From Halorussus vallis (GTDB taxonomy: Archaea > Halobacteriota > Halobacteria > Halobacteriales > Haladaptataceae): DNA of 64,000 nt. Below, one piece after another: positions 52,728-60,772 of the stretch (positions are counted from its first letter, which is position 1; the number at the start of each line of letters is the position of its first letter). The position numbers were made by a program, and so were the translations under genes. The notes below the pieces were generated by a model, which worked only from the letters and a program-made list of their open reading frames with translations, searched no databases and was not told the DNA's origin. The stretch lies in contig NZ_CP100000.1 of NCBI RefSeq assembly GCF_024138165.1, positions 1,364,001 through 1,428,000 of the forward strand, given 5' to 3'.

Positions 52728-52819
52728 CCTAGGGTGGCACGGTCGACTGATAACCGTTTCGGTGCCGAGTCGACGCGCAGTCCGCACGTTTGAACTACCG
52801 GCGGACCCGTAGACCGAGT

Positions 52820-53461
52820 ATGCCCGAACAGGGGGACGAGGAGCGCGCGCCGGACGCCGACGACGAGGCGTTCTGGGAGCAGTTCGACACGCACGAGATG
52901 CTCATGGAGGCGACCGTCTGGGTCCTGGCCGAGGAAGGGTTCCGGGGCCTGACGCTCCGGAAGGTCGCCGAACGGGCGGGCAAGAACCGCGGACTGGTCC
53001 ACTACTACTTCGACTCCAAGGACGACCTGCTCCGGTCGCTCCTCGACCACGTCTTCGACGGGACGAAGCGTCTGCTGGGAATCGAGGAGGCCGACGACCC
53101 GGAGGAGAAACTCTGGACCGCATTGCGCTTCTTTGCATACGGGCCGGGAGGAGTCGACGAACACGGGCGCCACTACCAGATGGCCATCTTCCAGCTTCAG
53201 GCGCTCGCGGCCCACGACCCGGAACTCCGCGAGCGGTTCGCGCGGAACTACCGCTACACAGTCGACCTGGTGGCCGACATCATCGAGGAGGGGATCGAGG
53301 CGGGGACGTTCCGGACCGTCGATCCGGAAGCGACCGCCGTCTTTCTCGTCGCGACCGTCGACGGCGCGCGCAACGCGGAGCTTTCCCTCGACGTCGAGGC
53401 CACGCGCGAGACGGCGCTAGATGGCGTCGAGCGGTTCGTCTCCGAGATGCTCCTCGTCTGA
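52820..53461 (+). CDS. TetR/AcrR-family transcriptional regulator
   Basis: A 213-residue regulator with the N-terminal HTH: ATVWVLAEEGFRGLTLRKVA, ERAGKNRGLVHYYFDSKDDL, typical of TetR. The C-terminal helices form a ligand-binding domain (FARNYRYTVDLVADIIEEGI, VDPEATAVFLVATVDGARN). It probably represses the divergent VOC gene and itself. The ATG at 52820 (MPEQGDEE) is preferred to one ten codons upstream with an arginine-rich extension. Confidence 0.92.
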   Translation: MPEQGDEERAPDADDEAFWEQFDTHEMLMEATVWVLAEEGFRGLTLRKVAERAGKNRGLVHYYFDSKDDLLRSLLDHVFDGTKRLLGIEEADDPEEKLWTALRFFAYGPGGVDEHGRHYQMAIFQLQALAAHDPELRERFARNYRYTVDLVADIIEEGIEAGTFRTVDPEATAVFLVATVDGARNAELSLDVEATRETALDGVERFVSEMLLV

Positions 53462-53542
53462 CGCGAGTCGAGCCGAAACCGATTCGGCCCGCAACCGCCC
53501 CCACCGCCAAACCTATCACGTCGCCCCGTCATCTCGAAGCCA

Positions 53543-54217
53543 ATGGCGACCGCGCTTCCGGACCGCGAACACCTCCCTTTCCCCCTCGCACCCCTGCCCG
53601 ACCGCGTCGAAGATTTCGGCCTGCGCTTCGCGTGGGTCATCGTCGCTATCAACCTCGTCGGGACGGCCTTCGGCTTCTGGTACTACCGCTTTCAGTTCGC
53701 CATCGAACCGCAGGTGATGTGGCCGCTTATCCCCGACAGCCCGGTCGCGACCCTGTTCATCGCGGGGAGCCTCGCGCTCTGGAAACTCGGCCGTAGTCGG
53801 GAGTGGCTGAACGCGCTGGCGTTCTTCGGCTGTCTCAAACTCGGCCTCTGGACGCCGTTCGTCCTGCTGGCGTTCGCCGACGCCTTCTCGTACAACTCGG
53901 TCTGGATGTACAACTTCCTGTTCTGGAGCCACCTCGGGATGGTCGCCGAGGCGTTCCTCATCCACCGCTACAGCGACTTCCCGGTGTGGGCCGTCGCCGT
54001 CGCCGTCGTCTGGTACGGCTTCAACGACCTCGTGGACTACTTCGTCCCGCTGGTCGGCGACCCCCACCACACGACCATCCCCGCCGAGTGGACCGGCGAG
54101 GCGTACAACCACGCCGTCCACGCCCACGACGTGGCGGCCGCGGGTGCGGTCGTCATCACGCTGCTGGCGACGTTCCTGGCGATGGCGACGCGGGTGAAGA
54201 AGTTGGAAGCCGAATAG
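53543..54217 (+). CDS. DUF1405 membrane protein
   Basis: A 224-residue integral membrane protein matching DUF1405. About six helices are visible, including FAWVIVAINLVGTAFGFWYY, VATLFIAGSLALWKLG, LAFFGCLKLGLWTPFVLLAF and WAVAVAVVWYGFNDLVDYF. The conserved loops QFAIEPQVMWPLIPDSP and HAHDVAAAGAVVITL carry histidines that may bind metal. Role unknown in this family. A 19-nt gap separates it from the convergent small gene. Confidence 0.88.
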   Translation: MATALPDREHLPFPLAPLPDRVEDFGLRFAWVIVAINLVGTAFGFWYYRFQFAIEPQVMWPLIPDSPVATLFIAGSLALWKLGRSREWLNALAFFGCLKLGLWTPFVLLAFADAFSYNSVWMYNFLFWSHLGMVAEAFLIHRYSDFPVWAVAVAVVWYGFNDLVDYFVPLVGDPHHTTIPAEWTGEAYNHAVHAHDVAAAGAVVITLLATFLAMATRVKKLEAE

Positions 54218-54235
54218 GGACGCGTTCTCGCGCGG

Positions 54236-54469
54236 TCACTCCTGGTGGGTGAACAGCACCGCGTCGTCGTCGACGGTCGTCACGCAGAGGTCCAAAATTC
54301 GGCTCAGTTCGAGGCTGTCGTACTCGCCCTCGCAGACGACCAGGTCGTCGAACGGATCCCCGCAGGCCGGGCAGGCGATGCTGACCGTGTTCCGGTACGT
54401 GTTGACGGTGTCGGCCGACTCGTGGGGCGTCAACGACGAGACGAGTTCCTTGAATTCGCTCCGGTCCAT
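54236..54469 (-). CDS. DUF7385-like small zinc protein
   Basis: A 77-residue protein MDRSEFKELVSSLTPHESAD, with CPACGDPFDDLVVCEGEYDS and ILDLCVTTVDDDAVLFTHQE. The CPAC pair and two later cysteines could form a zinc site. It matches haloarchaeal DUF7385 from memory. No enzymatic motif. Function unknown; convergent with the DUF1405 gene. Confidence 0.75.
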   Translation of the reverse strand: MDRSEFKELVSSLTPHESADTVNTYRNTVSIACPACGDPFDDLVVCEGEYDSLELSRILDLCVTTVDDDAVLFTHQE

Positions 54470-54788
54470 GGCTCGGCCTTCCGGAAGTGCGGAATCGTGA
54501 TAATCCTATCGTTCGGCGCAACCTGCGACGCGTTCGGACGGGCGACGCCGCCTGAACGCGGATGCGAACCGGATGGCCGGACGACCGGAAACACCGGAGT
54601 GTGGATGACCGGAAACGCCGGGGCGACTACGAACCGCGCGGCGGCGGGTCGCCGCGCGGTTCGTGACGGCATTCGGTTCGCGATTTGGCGGTGGCCGAGG
54701 AGCGTCTCGCCGTTTCGTAGCGACGCAGGAACGTCTCGCTATCCGGCGACATCCTCCGGTCGGATTCCCTCGTTACGGTCGGACTCGC
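54470..54788. other. 319-nt gap with hairpin and short direct repeats
   Basis: No credible gene. It contains GACCGGAAACACCGG and GACCGGAAACGCCGG (a near-perfect direct repeat at ~54575 and ~54607) and the strong hairpin at 54629-54664. Confidence 0.45.
54629..54664 (-). terminator. Long hairpin downstream of the DUF6293 gene
   Basis: 15-bp perfect arms (54629-54643 and 54650-54664) with a 6-nt loop GCGGGT, 125 nt after the minus-strand stop at 54789. It is a possible transcript end. Confidence 0.45.
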
Positions 54789-55724
54789 TCACTCCGTGTT
54801 GATTTCGCCGTTCGCGTGCGCCCGGACCCACAGTTCCCCGATACGCGACAGCCGCGTCCGATAGGACTTCCCGTGCTCTTCTTGCTCGATGTACCCCTTG
54901 CCGCCCGGTCCGAGTCGGTCGACGTTGTAGATGACCTTCGACCGGAAACTGTCGGTGTACTCCTCGTTTAGCTCCCGGGACAGCGCCTCGGCGAGTTCGC
55001 TCACGCTGGCGAACTGGCCGTCCTCGCCCAGTTTGAACAGGATGACCTCCTCGAAGGGCTTGACGTTCGAGAAGGAGGCGACCGGCAGTTCGACGATGTG
55101 GCCCTCGCCGACCTCCTTCGCGCCGATGGTGGTGCCCCGCTCGTCGAACTCCGAGAGCAGTTCCCGGGCGCTCTCCAGGCGGTCGCCGATGCGGTCGTCG
55201 AGGCCCACGGCGTCGTCCGAATCGGCGGTTCCGCCAGCGTCGCTCTCCAGCAAATCCGAGAGGAGGTCGACCTGCTCGTGGAGTTCCTCGGCGAGTTCGG
55301 TTTCGAGGTACTTCTCGGGGGCGGTGTAGTAGGTGTGAATCTTCTCGCGGTCCTCCTCGCGTTCGACCATCACCGAGTGAGCGGCCGTGGCGTACGCGAA
55401 GGAGACGGTGCGTGGCATCGAACTGATGTTGACCCACACCTCGCCGCCGCCGTCGAGTTCGGCGTTGATGAGGTCGTAGGCCTGCTCGAAGGCGGTGTCG
55501 TAGTCGTAGACGTCCTCGACCACGACGCGCTCGGTGGTCGCGCCGAGCAGGTTCCGGAAGTCCTGGTCGAGTTTGCGGGAGAGCCGCCGGGAGTACTCGA
55601 CGTTGGCCTCGCTGCCGACCGCGCCCTCCAGCAGAACGACCCGGTCGACGTCCAGTTGGTCGCGCACCAGCGGCGCGATGAGCCGGTCGTAGTCGAAGCC
55701 GACCGGAACGATGTGGGTCTGCAT
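54789..55724 (-). CDS. HFX_2341/DUF6293-family regulator with CARF-like domain
   Basis: A 311-residue protein. Residues ~1-150 have a Rossmann-like CARF-type pattern: QTHIVPVGFDYDRLIAPLVR, then DRVVLLEGAVGSEANV and VWVNISSMPRTVSFAYATAA in place of the CARF ligand loop. The C-terminal half has a winged-helix-like region (FASVSELAEALSRELNEEYT, YIEQEEHGKSYRTRLSRIGE). CARF domains bind cyclic oligonucleotides in CRISPR-Cas systems; DUF6293 proteins occur outside them. ATG 55724 with CTTAACC ~29 nt upstream fits a leaderless transcript. Confidence 0.87.
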   Translation of the reverse strand: MQTHIVPVGFDYDRLIAPLVRDQLDVDRVVLLEGAVGSEANVEYSRRLSRKLDQDFRNLLGATTERVVVEDVYDYDTAFEQAYDLINAELDGGGEVWVNISSMPRTVSFAYATAAHSVMVEREEDREKIHTYYTAPEKYLETELAEELHEQVDLLSDLLESDAGGTADSDDAVGLDDRIGDRLESARELLSEFDERGTTIGAKEVGEGHIVELPVASFSNVKPFEEVILFKLGEDGQFASVSELAEALSRELNEEYTDSFRSKVIYNVDRLGPGGKGYIEQEEHGKSYRTRLSRIGELWVRAHANGEINTE

Positions 55725-55868
55725 ACCCGCCCGTAGCGGTGAAGGACGGTTAAGCGTTACCAGCCCGTTCTGAAGAAGAATAGTCTTCGAACAGCCGTAC
55801 CGACCCAATTATTTCCCTAATCTTAAGTATCTACGATTCGCAGTGACCGCTACGGAGAATCGAAAGCT

Positions 55869-57308
55869 ATGGTAGGACAAACAGCGACGGAGGAACGCGT
55901 CACCGTCTCGCAGGTGATGGACCGAATCCCGGTCGGCCGATTCCACAGACGACTGCTGGCGATCTGCGGGAGCGCGTGGGCGTTCGACGGCATGGAGGTC
56001 ATCATCATCAGCTTCACCCTCCCGGTGCTCATCGGCGCGTGGGGGCTGTCGGGGCTCACGGCCGGACTGCTCGGCAGCGCCAGCCTGATGGGGATGATAC
56101 TCGGCAACTGGGCGTGGGGCCGGTACGCCGACGAGCGCGGGCGCATCGACGCCTTCCAGTGGACCGTCCTCACTTACTCGCTGTTCGCCGGGCTGACCGC
56201 CTTCGCCACCGGCTTCTACTCGGGGTTCGCGCTCCGGTTCCTGACCGGCGTCGGCCTCGGCGGCGCGCTCGCGGTCGACACCTCCTACCTCTCCGAACAC
56301 CTGCCGACCGACCGCCGCGGGCGCTACCTGGTCTACCTCGACGCCTTCTGGCCGCTCGGTAACGTCCTCGCCGTGGTGCTGGCCTGGCTGTTCCTCTCGG
56401 CGCTCGCCACGCCCGCCGGCACCGTCGCGGTGCCGGTCCTCGGCGCGGTGGCCGGCTGGCGTCTGCTGTTCGCCAGCGCGGCCTTCCCGGCCCTGCTCGT
56501 GTTCGTCATCCGGAGCCAACTCCGCGAGACGCCCTACTACCTCGCGCGGCGCGGCGACGTCGACGCGGCCAACGACCGCATCCGCGAGATCGCCGAGGAG
56601 AACGGCGAGGAGTACACCCCCATCTCGGCCGACGCGGTCGAAACCAGCGACTCCTCGCCCGGCTACTCGCGGCTGTTCGAGGCCGACCTCCGGAAGCGCA
56701 CCGCGATGATCGCGGCGGCGTGGTTCGCCATCAACTTCGGCTACTACGGCGTGTTCATCTGGCTCCCCCAGACCGTGGGCGCGGCGGGCGTCGTCTCCGA
56801 CCTCCAGGTCGGCGGGCTGACGGTCGGCGGCCTCTACCTCTACTTCCTGCTCATCGGTCTGGTCCAGTTCCCGGGCTACTTCAGCGCCGCCTACCTCGTC
56901 GAGAAGGTCGGCCGGAAGGCGACCCTCGGCGGGTATCTTGCACTGTCGGGGCTGTTCACGTTCGTCTTCGCCGCTTCGATGCCCGGCGTGTCGCTGTTCG
57001 GTGCGGGGCTGTCGGGCTTCTGGCCCTTCTTCGTCGGCCTGCTGGCGGCGAGTTTCTTCACGCTCGGCGCGTGGGGCGCCATCTACGCCTACACCCCCGA
57101 ACTGTTCCCCACCGAGGTTCGCGGGACGGGCAACGGTTTCGCGGGCGGCGTCGGCAAGATCGGCGCGGTCATCGGCCCGATTCTGGCTGGCGCGCTGGTC
57201 GAAGTGGGCTATCTGGCCGCGCTCGCACCCCTTGCCGTCGCGTTCGTCCTCGGCGGCCTGGTGGTGTTCGCGTTCGGCGAGGAGACGATGGGCGAACCGT
57301 TATTCTAG
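55869..57308 (+). CDS. MFS transporter (sugar/aromatic-acid porter-like)
   Basis: A 479-residue membrane transporter with twelve helices. The family signatures are GNWAWGRYADERGRIDAFQW (loop 2-3 with DERGR), GVGLGGALAVDTSYLSEHLP and, after the middle loop, VEKVGRKATLGGYLAL. YTPELFPTEVRGTGNGFAGG near the end is typical of the sugar porter/niacin and aromatic-acid transporter branch. Substrate unknown. CTTAAGTA ~42 nt before the ATG is the likely TATA box. An oligo-T run follows its stop. Confidence 0.92.
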   Translation: MVGQTATEERVTVSQVMDRIPVGRFHRRLLAICGSAWAFDGMEVIIISFTLPVLIGAWGLSGLTAGLLGSASLMGMILGNWAWGRYADERGRIDAFQWTVLTYSLFAGLTAFATGFYSGFALRFLTGVGLGGALAVDTSYLSEHLPTDRRGRYLVYLDAFWPLGNVLAVVLAWLFLSALATPAGTVAVPVLGAVAGWRLLFASAAFPALLVFVIRSQLRETPYYLARRGDVDAANDRIREIAEENGEEYTPISADAVETSDSSPGYSRLFEADLRKRTAMIAAAWFAINFGYYGVFIWLPQTVGAAGVVSDLQVGGLTVGGLYLYFLLIGLVQFPGYFSAAYLVEKVGRKATLGGYLALSGLFTFVFAASMPGVSLFGAGLSGFWPFFVGLLAASFFTLGAWGAIYAYTPELFPTEVRGTGNGFAGGVGKIGAVIGPILAGALVEVGYLAALAPLAVAFVLGGLVVFAFGEETMGEPLF

Positions 57309-57330
57309 AGCCCCACCTTCCGTTCCCACC

Positions 57331-57336
57331 TTTTTT
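57331..57336 (+). terminator. Oligo-T terminator of the MFS gene
   Basis: TTTTTT 23 nt after the stop codon, in GC-rich DNA, matches the U-run type of archaeal termination. Confidence 0.55.
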
Positions 57337-57412
57337 CTTCGTCGGATGGCCGTGAGTGCCTCCGGCACTCCGGCCACCGCTCCTCGAAAAAATCTGGACC
57401 AAAAAAGGACAC

Positions 57413-57451
57413 GCGACTGCGCCGAGACGCACTGCGTCTCGGCGCAGTCGC
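57413..57451. repeat. 39-nt perfect inverted repeat
   Basis: Arms 57413-57431 and 57433-57451 are exact 19-bp reverse complements around a single C. It could be a secondary terminator or a cruciform. Confidence 0.8.
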
Positions 57452-57517
57452 ATCTTCTATTACCAGTGCGATTTCCGCTCTTCCACTCGTGCGGGCGCTT
57501 CGCGCCCTGTCGACCGC

Positions 57518-57690
57518 GACCGCCACCGCACCGCCACGGCCACACGCCTCCCCAGCCGATTCCGGCGCGCCCCGAAGGGGCGCTCGGTCATCCCTCGCGC
57601 GCATGGGCGCGGCCCCAAACCGCCGGAAGACACCCCGCGTCTTCCGAGGTCACCCTCGCGTCGCTCGCGTGACCGCGGGGCCGCGCCAGC
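57518..57690. repeat. GC-rich multi-hairpin repeat, family 2 copy 2
   Basis: Starts with GACCGCCACCGCACC identical to 49214-49228, then ACGCC...CAGCCGATTCC. It is followed by GCGCCCC-GAA-GGGGCGC (57567-57583), and a three-way fold: outer GCGCGGCCCC (57607-57616) with GGGGCCGCGC, inner CGGAAGAC/GTCTTCCG and GGTCAC/GTGACC. No protein is encoded. It lies between the MFS and AI-2E-family genes. Confidence 0.55.
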
Positions 57691-57781
57691 GCGCGCCGGG
57701 GGATAAATCGGTCCCGCGTCGAATCCCGGCGAACTCCCCCCGACCCCGGCCGACTTACGTATCCGGGTCTAACGTCCGTGC

Positions 57782-59089
57782 ATGGGGTGGGTACGAGAGC
57801 TCTCGTTCGACCGCGAGCGAATCGCGTGGTGGCTCGTGGCTATCGCGCTGGCGGTCGCGGTCGGCTACGTCGTCGCGTCGTTCCTCGGAACGTTCCTCCT
57901 CGGTCTGTTCGTCTACTACGCGACCAGACCGATGTACCGGCGGTTGCTCCGGCGGGTCCACCAGCCGACGCTGACCGCCGTCGCCGCGCTGTTCGGCATC
58001 GCGCTCCCGGGCCTGATACTGCTCGGCTACACCGTCGTCGTCAGCGTCCGGGAACTCGGCTCGCTGGCGGGCGTCGGCCTCGACCAGTTCCAGGGCGTGC
58101 TCGGACCGTACGTCGACACCTCCGTCCTGCTCGACCCCGAGCAACTGGCGGACGTCGCGCGGGCGAACCAGCAGGCACTGCTCGACGACCGGAGTGCCGA
58201 CGCGCTCCGGGAACTCCTCGGATCCGTGCTGGCGGTTCTCGGCGTGCTCGCCAGCACGGCGTTCGGCCTGGTCGTCATGCTCATCGTCGCGTTCTACCTG
58301 CTCCGGGACGACCACCGCCTCGCGAAGTGGTTCCGAACCGAGGTCGTCGGCGACGACAGCCCGACCGTCGCGTTCGCCCGGGCGGTCGACGGCGACCTGG
58401 AAACCGTCTACTTCGGGAACATCCTTACCGCCTTCGTCATCGCCATCGTCGCGGCGGTCATCTACAACGCGCTGGACGCGTTCGCGCCGGCCGCGGTTTC
58501 GGTTCCCTCACCGACGCTGCTCGGACTGCTCACCGGGCTGGCCAGTCTCGTGCCGGTCGTCGGGATGAAACTGGTGTACATCCCAATCGGACTCCTGATC
58601 GGCGTCACGGCGTTCCTGGCCGACCCCACGCTGGTGTGGTTCCCGGTCGTGTTCCTGATCGTCACCTTCGTGGTCGTCGACTCGGTCCCCGAACTTCTGC
58701 TCCGTCCCTACGTCTCGGGGCGGGACCTCCACACCGGCCTGGTGATGTTGGCGTACATCGTCGGCCCGGTGCTGTTCGGCTGGTACGGCCTGTTCCTCGG
58801 ACCGCTGTTGCTCGTGCTGGTCGTCCACTTCGCGCGAACCATCCTGCCGGAACTGGTCGAGTCCGACCGGTTCGCGACCCCGGACGCCGACGCGCGCCCG
58901 ATGACCGACGGGTGGTCGGCCGAGACGGACGACCGAATCCCGAAAGTGCGCCCGCCCGTCGGACCGCTGGCGAGTCGGCGGCGCCGCCGCGCCGCCGACT
59001 CGCGGGAGTCGTCCGACCCAGAGTCGGACGAACCGTCGCCTGACGACCCCCAAAGACGCGACGACGGGAGCCACGGCGGGGAGAACTGA
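57782..59089 (+). CDS. AI-2E family (UPF0118/PerM-like) membrane transporter
   Basis: A 435-residue membrane protein with ~8 helices. The hallmark is WWLVAIALAVAVGYVVASFL at the start, GLFVYYATRPMYRRLLRR, and the C-terminal cluster FVVVDSVPELLLRPYVSGRD, GLVMLAYIVGPVLFGWYGLF. Members export AI-2, sodium or other solutes; the substrate here is unknown. The C-terminal ~90 residues are a charged disordered tail (SRRRRRAADSRESSDPESDE). The hairpin at 59130 follows the stop. Confidence 0.9.
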   Translation: MGWVRELSFDRERIAWWLVAIALAVAVGYVVASFLGTFLLGLFVYYATRPMYRRLLRRVHQPTLTAVAALFGIALPGLILLGYTVVVSVRELGSLAGVGLDQFQGVLGPYVDTSVLLDPEQLADVARANQQALLDDRSADALRELLGSVLAVLGVLASTAFGLVVMLIVAFYLLRDDHRLAKWFRTEVVGDDSPTVAFARAVDGDLETVYFGNILTAFVIAIVAAVIYNALDAFAPAAVSVPSPTLLGLLTGLASLVPVVGMKLVYIPIGLLIGVTAFLADPTLVWFPVVFLIVTFVVVDSVPELLLRPYVSGRDLHTGLVMLAYIVGPVLFGWYGLFLGPLLLVLVVHFARTILPELVESDRFATPDADARPMTDGWSAETDDRIPKVRPPVGPLASRRRRRAADSRESSDPESDEPSPDDPQRRDDGSHGGEN

Positions 59090-59129
59090 ACGCGGTTCGA
59101 AAGAGAACGTCGAGAGGGGCGGCTTCCGG

Positions 59130-59172
59130 CGTCACGGGCGGCCGGCGCGATTCGCGCCAGCCGCCCGTGACG
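59130..59172 (+). terminator. Strong hairpin after the AI-2E-family gene
   Basis: Outer 13-bp arms (59130-59142 and 59160-59172) with an inner stem GGCGCG-ATT-CGCGCC, 41 nt after the stop. Confidence 0.55.
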
Positions 59173-59223
59173 CAGTCGGTCGCACCGTCCGGTCGCCGCC
59201 ACCGACCGGTTGCGTTCGTCGGC

Positions 59224-59298
59224 GAGTCACTTCCGCCGGGCAGTCACTTCCACTCTCCGGTTACTTTCGCTCTCCGGTTACTTCCGCCGCGCGGTTAC
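59224..59298. repeat. Degenerate 17-18 bp tandem repeat
   Basis: About four units of the type (A)GTCACTTCCGCCGGGC / GTTACTTTCGCTCTCCG / GTTACTTCCGCCGCGCG. It runs into the final codons of the glycosyltransferase gene, so the repeat may have reshaped that protein end. Confidence 0.55.
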
Positions 59299-60719
59299 CC
59301 TCGATACTCGAACACGGGCGTCCCCGGCCGGCCGGTGTCCCGGTACCCGCGTCTCCGGAGCGCGAAGACGACCTCGCTGAGCGCGCACGGCCCGTCGAGT
59401 ATCGGGTCGCCGTGCTCGGTGAACTCCGCGGTCCGCTCGTTCAGGTCGTCGAGCGCGAACGAGTCGCCCACGACCTCGACCGTCTGACCGACCACCGCGT
59501 CGTGCTCGTCGGGGGTGTAGGCCTCGACCTTCGACTCGACCCGGCGGGCCATGTCGTCGTAGGTGTTGCGCCCCGACCGCACCGGGTCGCGAATCTCCTT
59601 GGCGTACTCCAGCATCCGCTTGCTCTCCTCGACGGCCTCGTCCCAGTGCTCGACCGCCCACACCGCGAGGTCCGGTAGCTCTTCGAGGTCGCCGGCGAGT
59701 TCGTAGTCGTCGGGGATGCAGTCGAATATCCACGGCTGGGCGCGGGCGATCAGCACCTGCCCGCTGCCGGCCTGCTCGAACCACGTCCGGGCCAGCGTCT
59801 CGTACTCGGTCGCCGAGATGCAGATGTCGCCCTTCCGGAGCGCGCCCTCGAACTCCTCGCGGGAGGCCTGCGGGTAGGCCTCGACCCACGGCAGGTCGGC
59901 GTACTCGGCCGGAATCTTGCTCATGCTCGTCATCAGGGTCCGGATGCCGAACCGCTCGTGGAGCAGTTCGGCGATCTCCATCACGACCCCGACCTGCTTC
60001 TTGTCCCAGATGGAGCCCGCGACGTGGAGGTACTTCGGCTCGGCGGCGTACTCGGCGTCGAACTGCGAGAAGTCGATCGGACTACCGGTCTGGACCGCCT
60101 CGTCGAGCGCGACGTCGACCACCGACTCCTGCATGAACTGGTGGCCGTACTCGCGCAGGCCCGCGGCGTCGATGCCCGCCTTGAACCACATCCCGTCGGT
60201 GAGCACCGACTCGCTGATCTCGGTCTCGCGCTGGAAGTCGTTGCGGTAGCCCGTCCGGGCGTACTTGAACGGCAACTGGAGGTCGTGGACGTTGGTGATG
60301 ATGTCGGTCTGCTCGACCTTGCCGGCGTGGTGGTCGTCGAGCGCCAGCAGCCACTTGTAGAGGTCGGCCCGGCCGCGCCTGAGCTGGTCGACCACGATGT
60401 CGACGTAGCCCAGTTGGTCGTAGGTCGCCTCGCGCAGCGCCTCGAACTGTCCTTCGGTGTAGCCCGACTCGGTGAAGACGTACTCGTACTCGTGGCCGGA
60501 CATGAACGGTTCGGCCTCGACGAGCGTCACGCGCTCGCGGTCGGCGTGGACGTATTCGGGGTCGTAGTCCGCGACTTCGGGCGGCGCGAGCAACCAGTAG
60601 ACGTGGACGTCGGGGTCTATCTCCAACCACTCGTCGACCCACACGATCGCGTCGTTGAGCGTGCCGTTCGCCGTCGCGTCGTCGGGCCGGTAGAGTTCCG
60701 GGACGATGAGTACGCGCAT
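59295..60719 (-). CDS. GT4-like glycosyltransferase
   Basis: A 474-residue cytosolic enzyme MRVLIVPELYRPDDATANGT. The C-terminal GT-B domain shows YLHVAGSIWDKKQVGVVMEI, SATEYETLARTWFEQAGSGQ (an Ex7E-like donor-binding element) and LIARAQPWIFDCIPDDYEL. The donor and acceptor are unknown; a surface glycan or glycolipid role is an inference. The N-terminal half diverges from usual GT4 members. A paralogue, cut by the window edge, lies at 63389-64000. The gene reaches tandem repeats at its 3' end. Confidence 0.85.
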   Translation of the reverse strand: MRVLIVPELYRPDDATANGTLNDAIVWVDEWLEIDPDVHVYWLLAPPEVADYDPEYVHADRERVTLVEAEPFMSGHEYEYVFTESGYTEGQFEALREATYDQLGYVDIVVDQLRRGRADLYKWLLALDDHHAGKVEQTDIITNVHDLQLPFKYARTGYRNDFQRETEISESVLTDGMWFKAGIDAAGLREYGHQFMQESVVDVALDEAVQTGSPIDFSQFDAEYAAEPKYLHVAGSIWDKKQVGVVMEIAELLHERFGIRTLMTSMSKIPAEYADLPWVEAYPQASREEFEGALRKGDICISATEYETLARTWFEQAGSGQVLIARAQPWIFDCIPDDYELAGDLEELPDLAVWAVEHWDEAVEESKRMLEYAKEIRDPVRSGRNTYDDMARRVESKVEAYTPDEHDAVVGQTVEVVGDSFALDDLNERTAEFTEHGDPILDGPCALSEVVFALRRRGYRDTGRPGTPVFEYRG

Positions 60720-60772
60720 GGCAGTCTAAGTACTCCGAATACGACGGACGTGCCCTTGAATCTAGGTCGGAT

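Noticed and set aside
57356-57706. Several 80-245-codon frames in the 57.3-57.8 kb gap
   Set aside because: Frames open in all registers because of GC-rich repeats; no domain and no conserved start.
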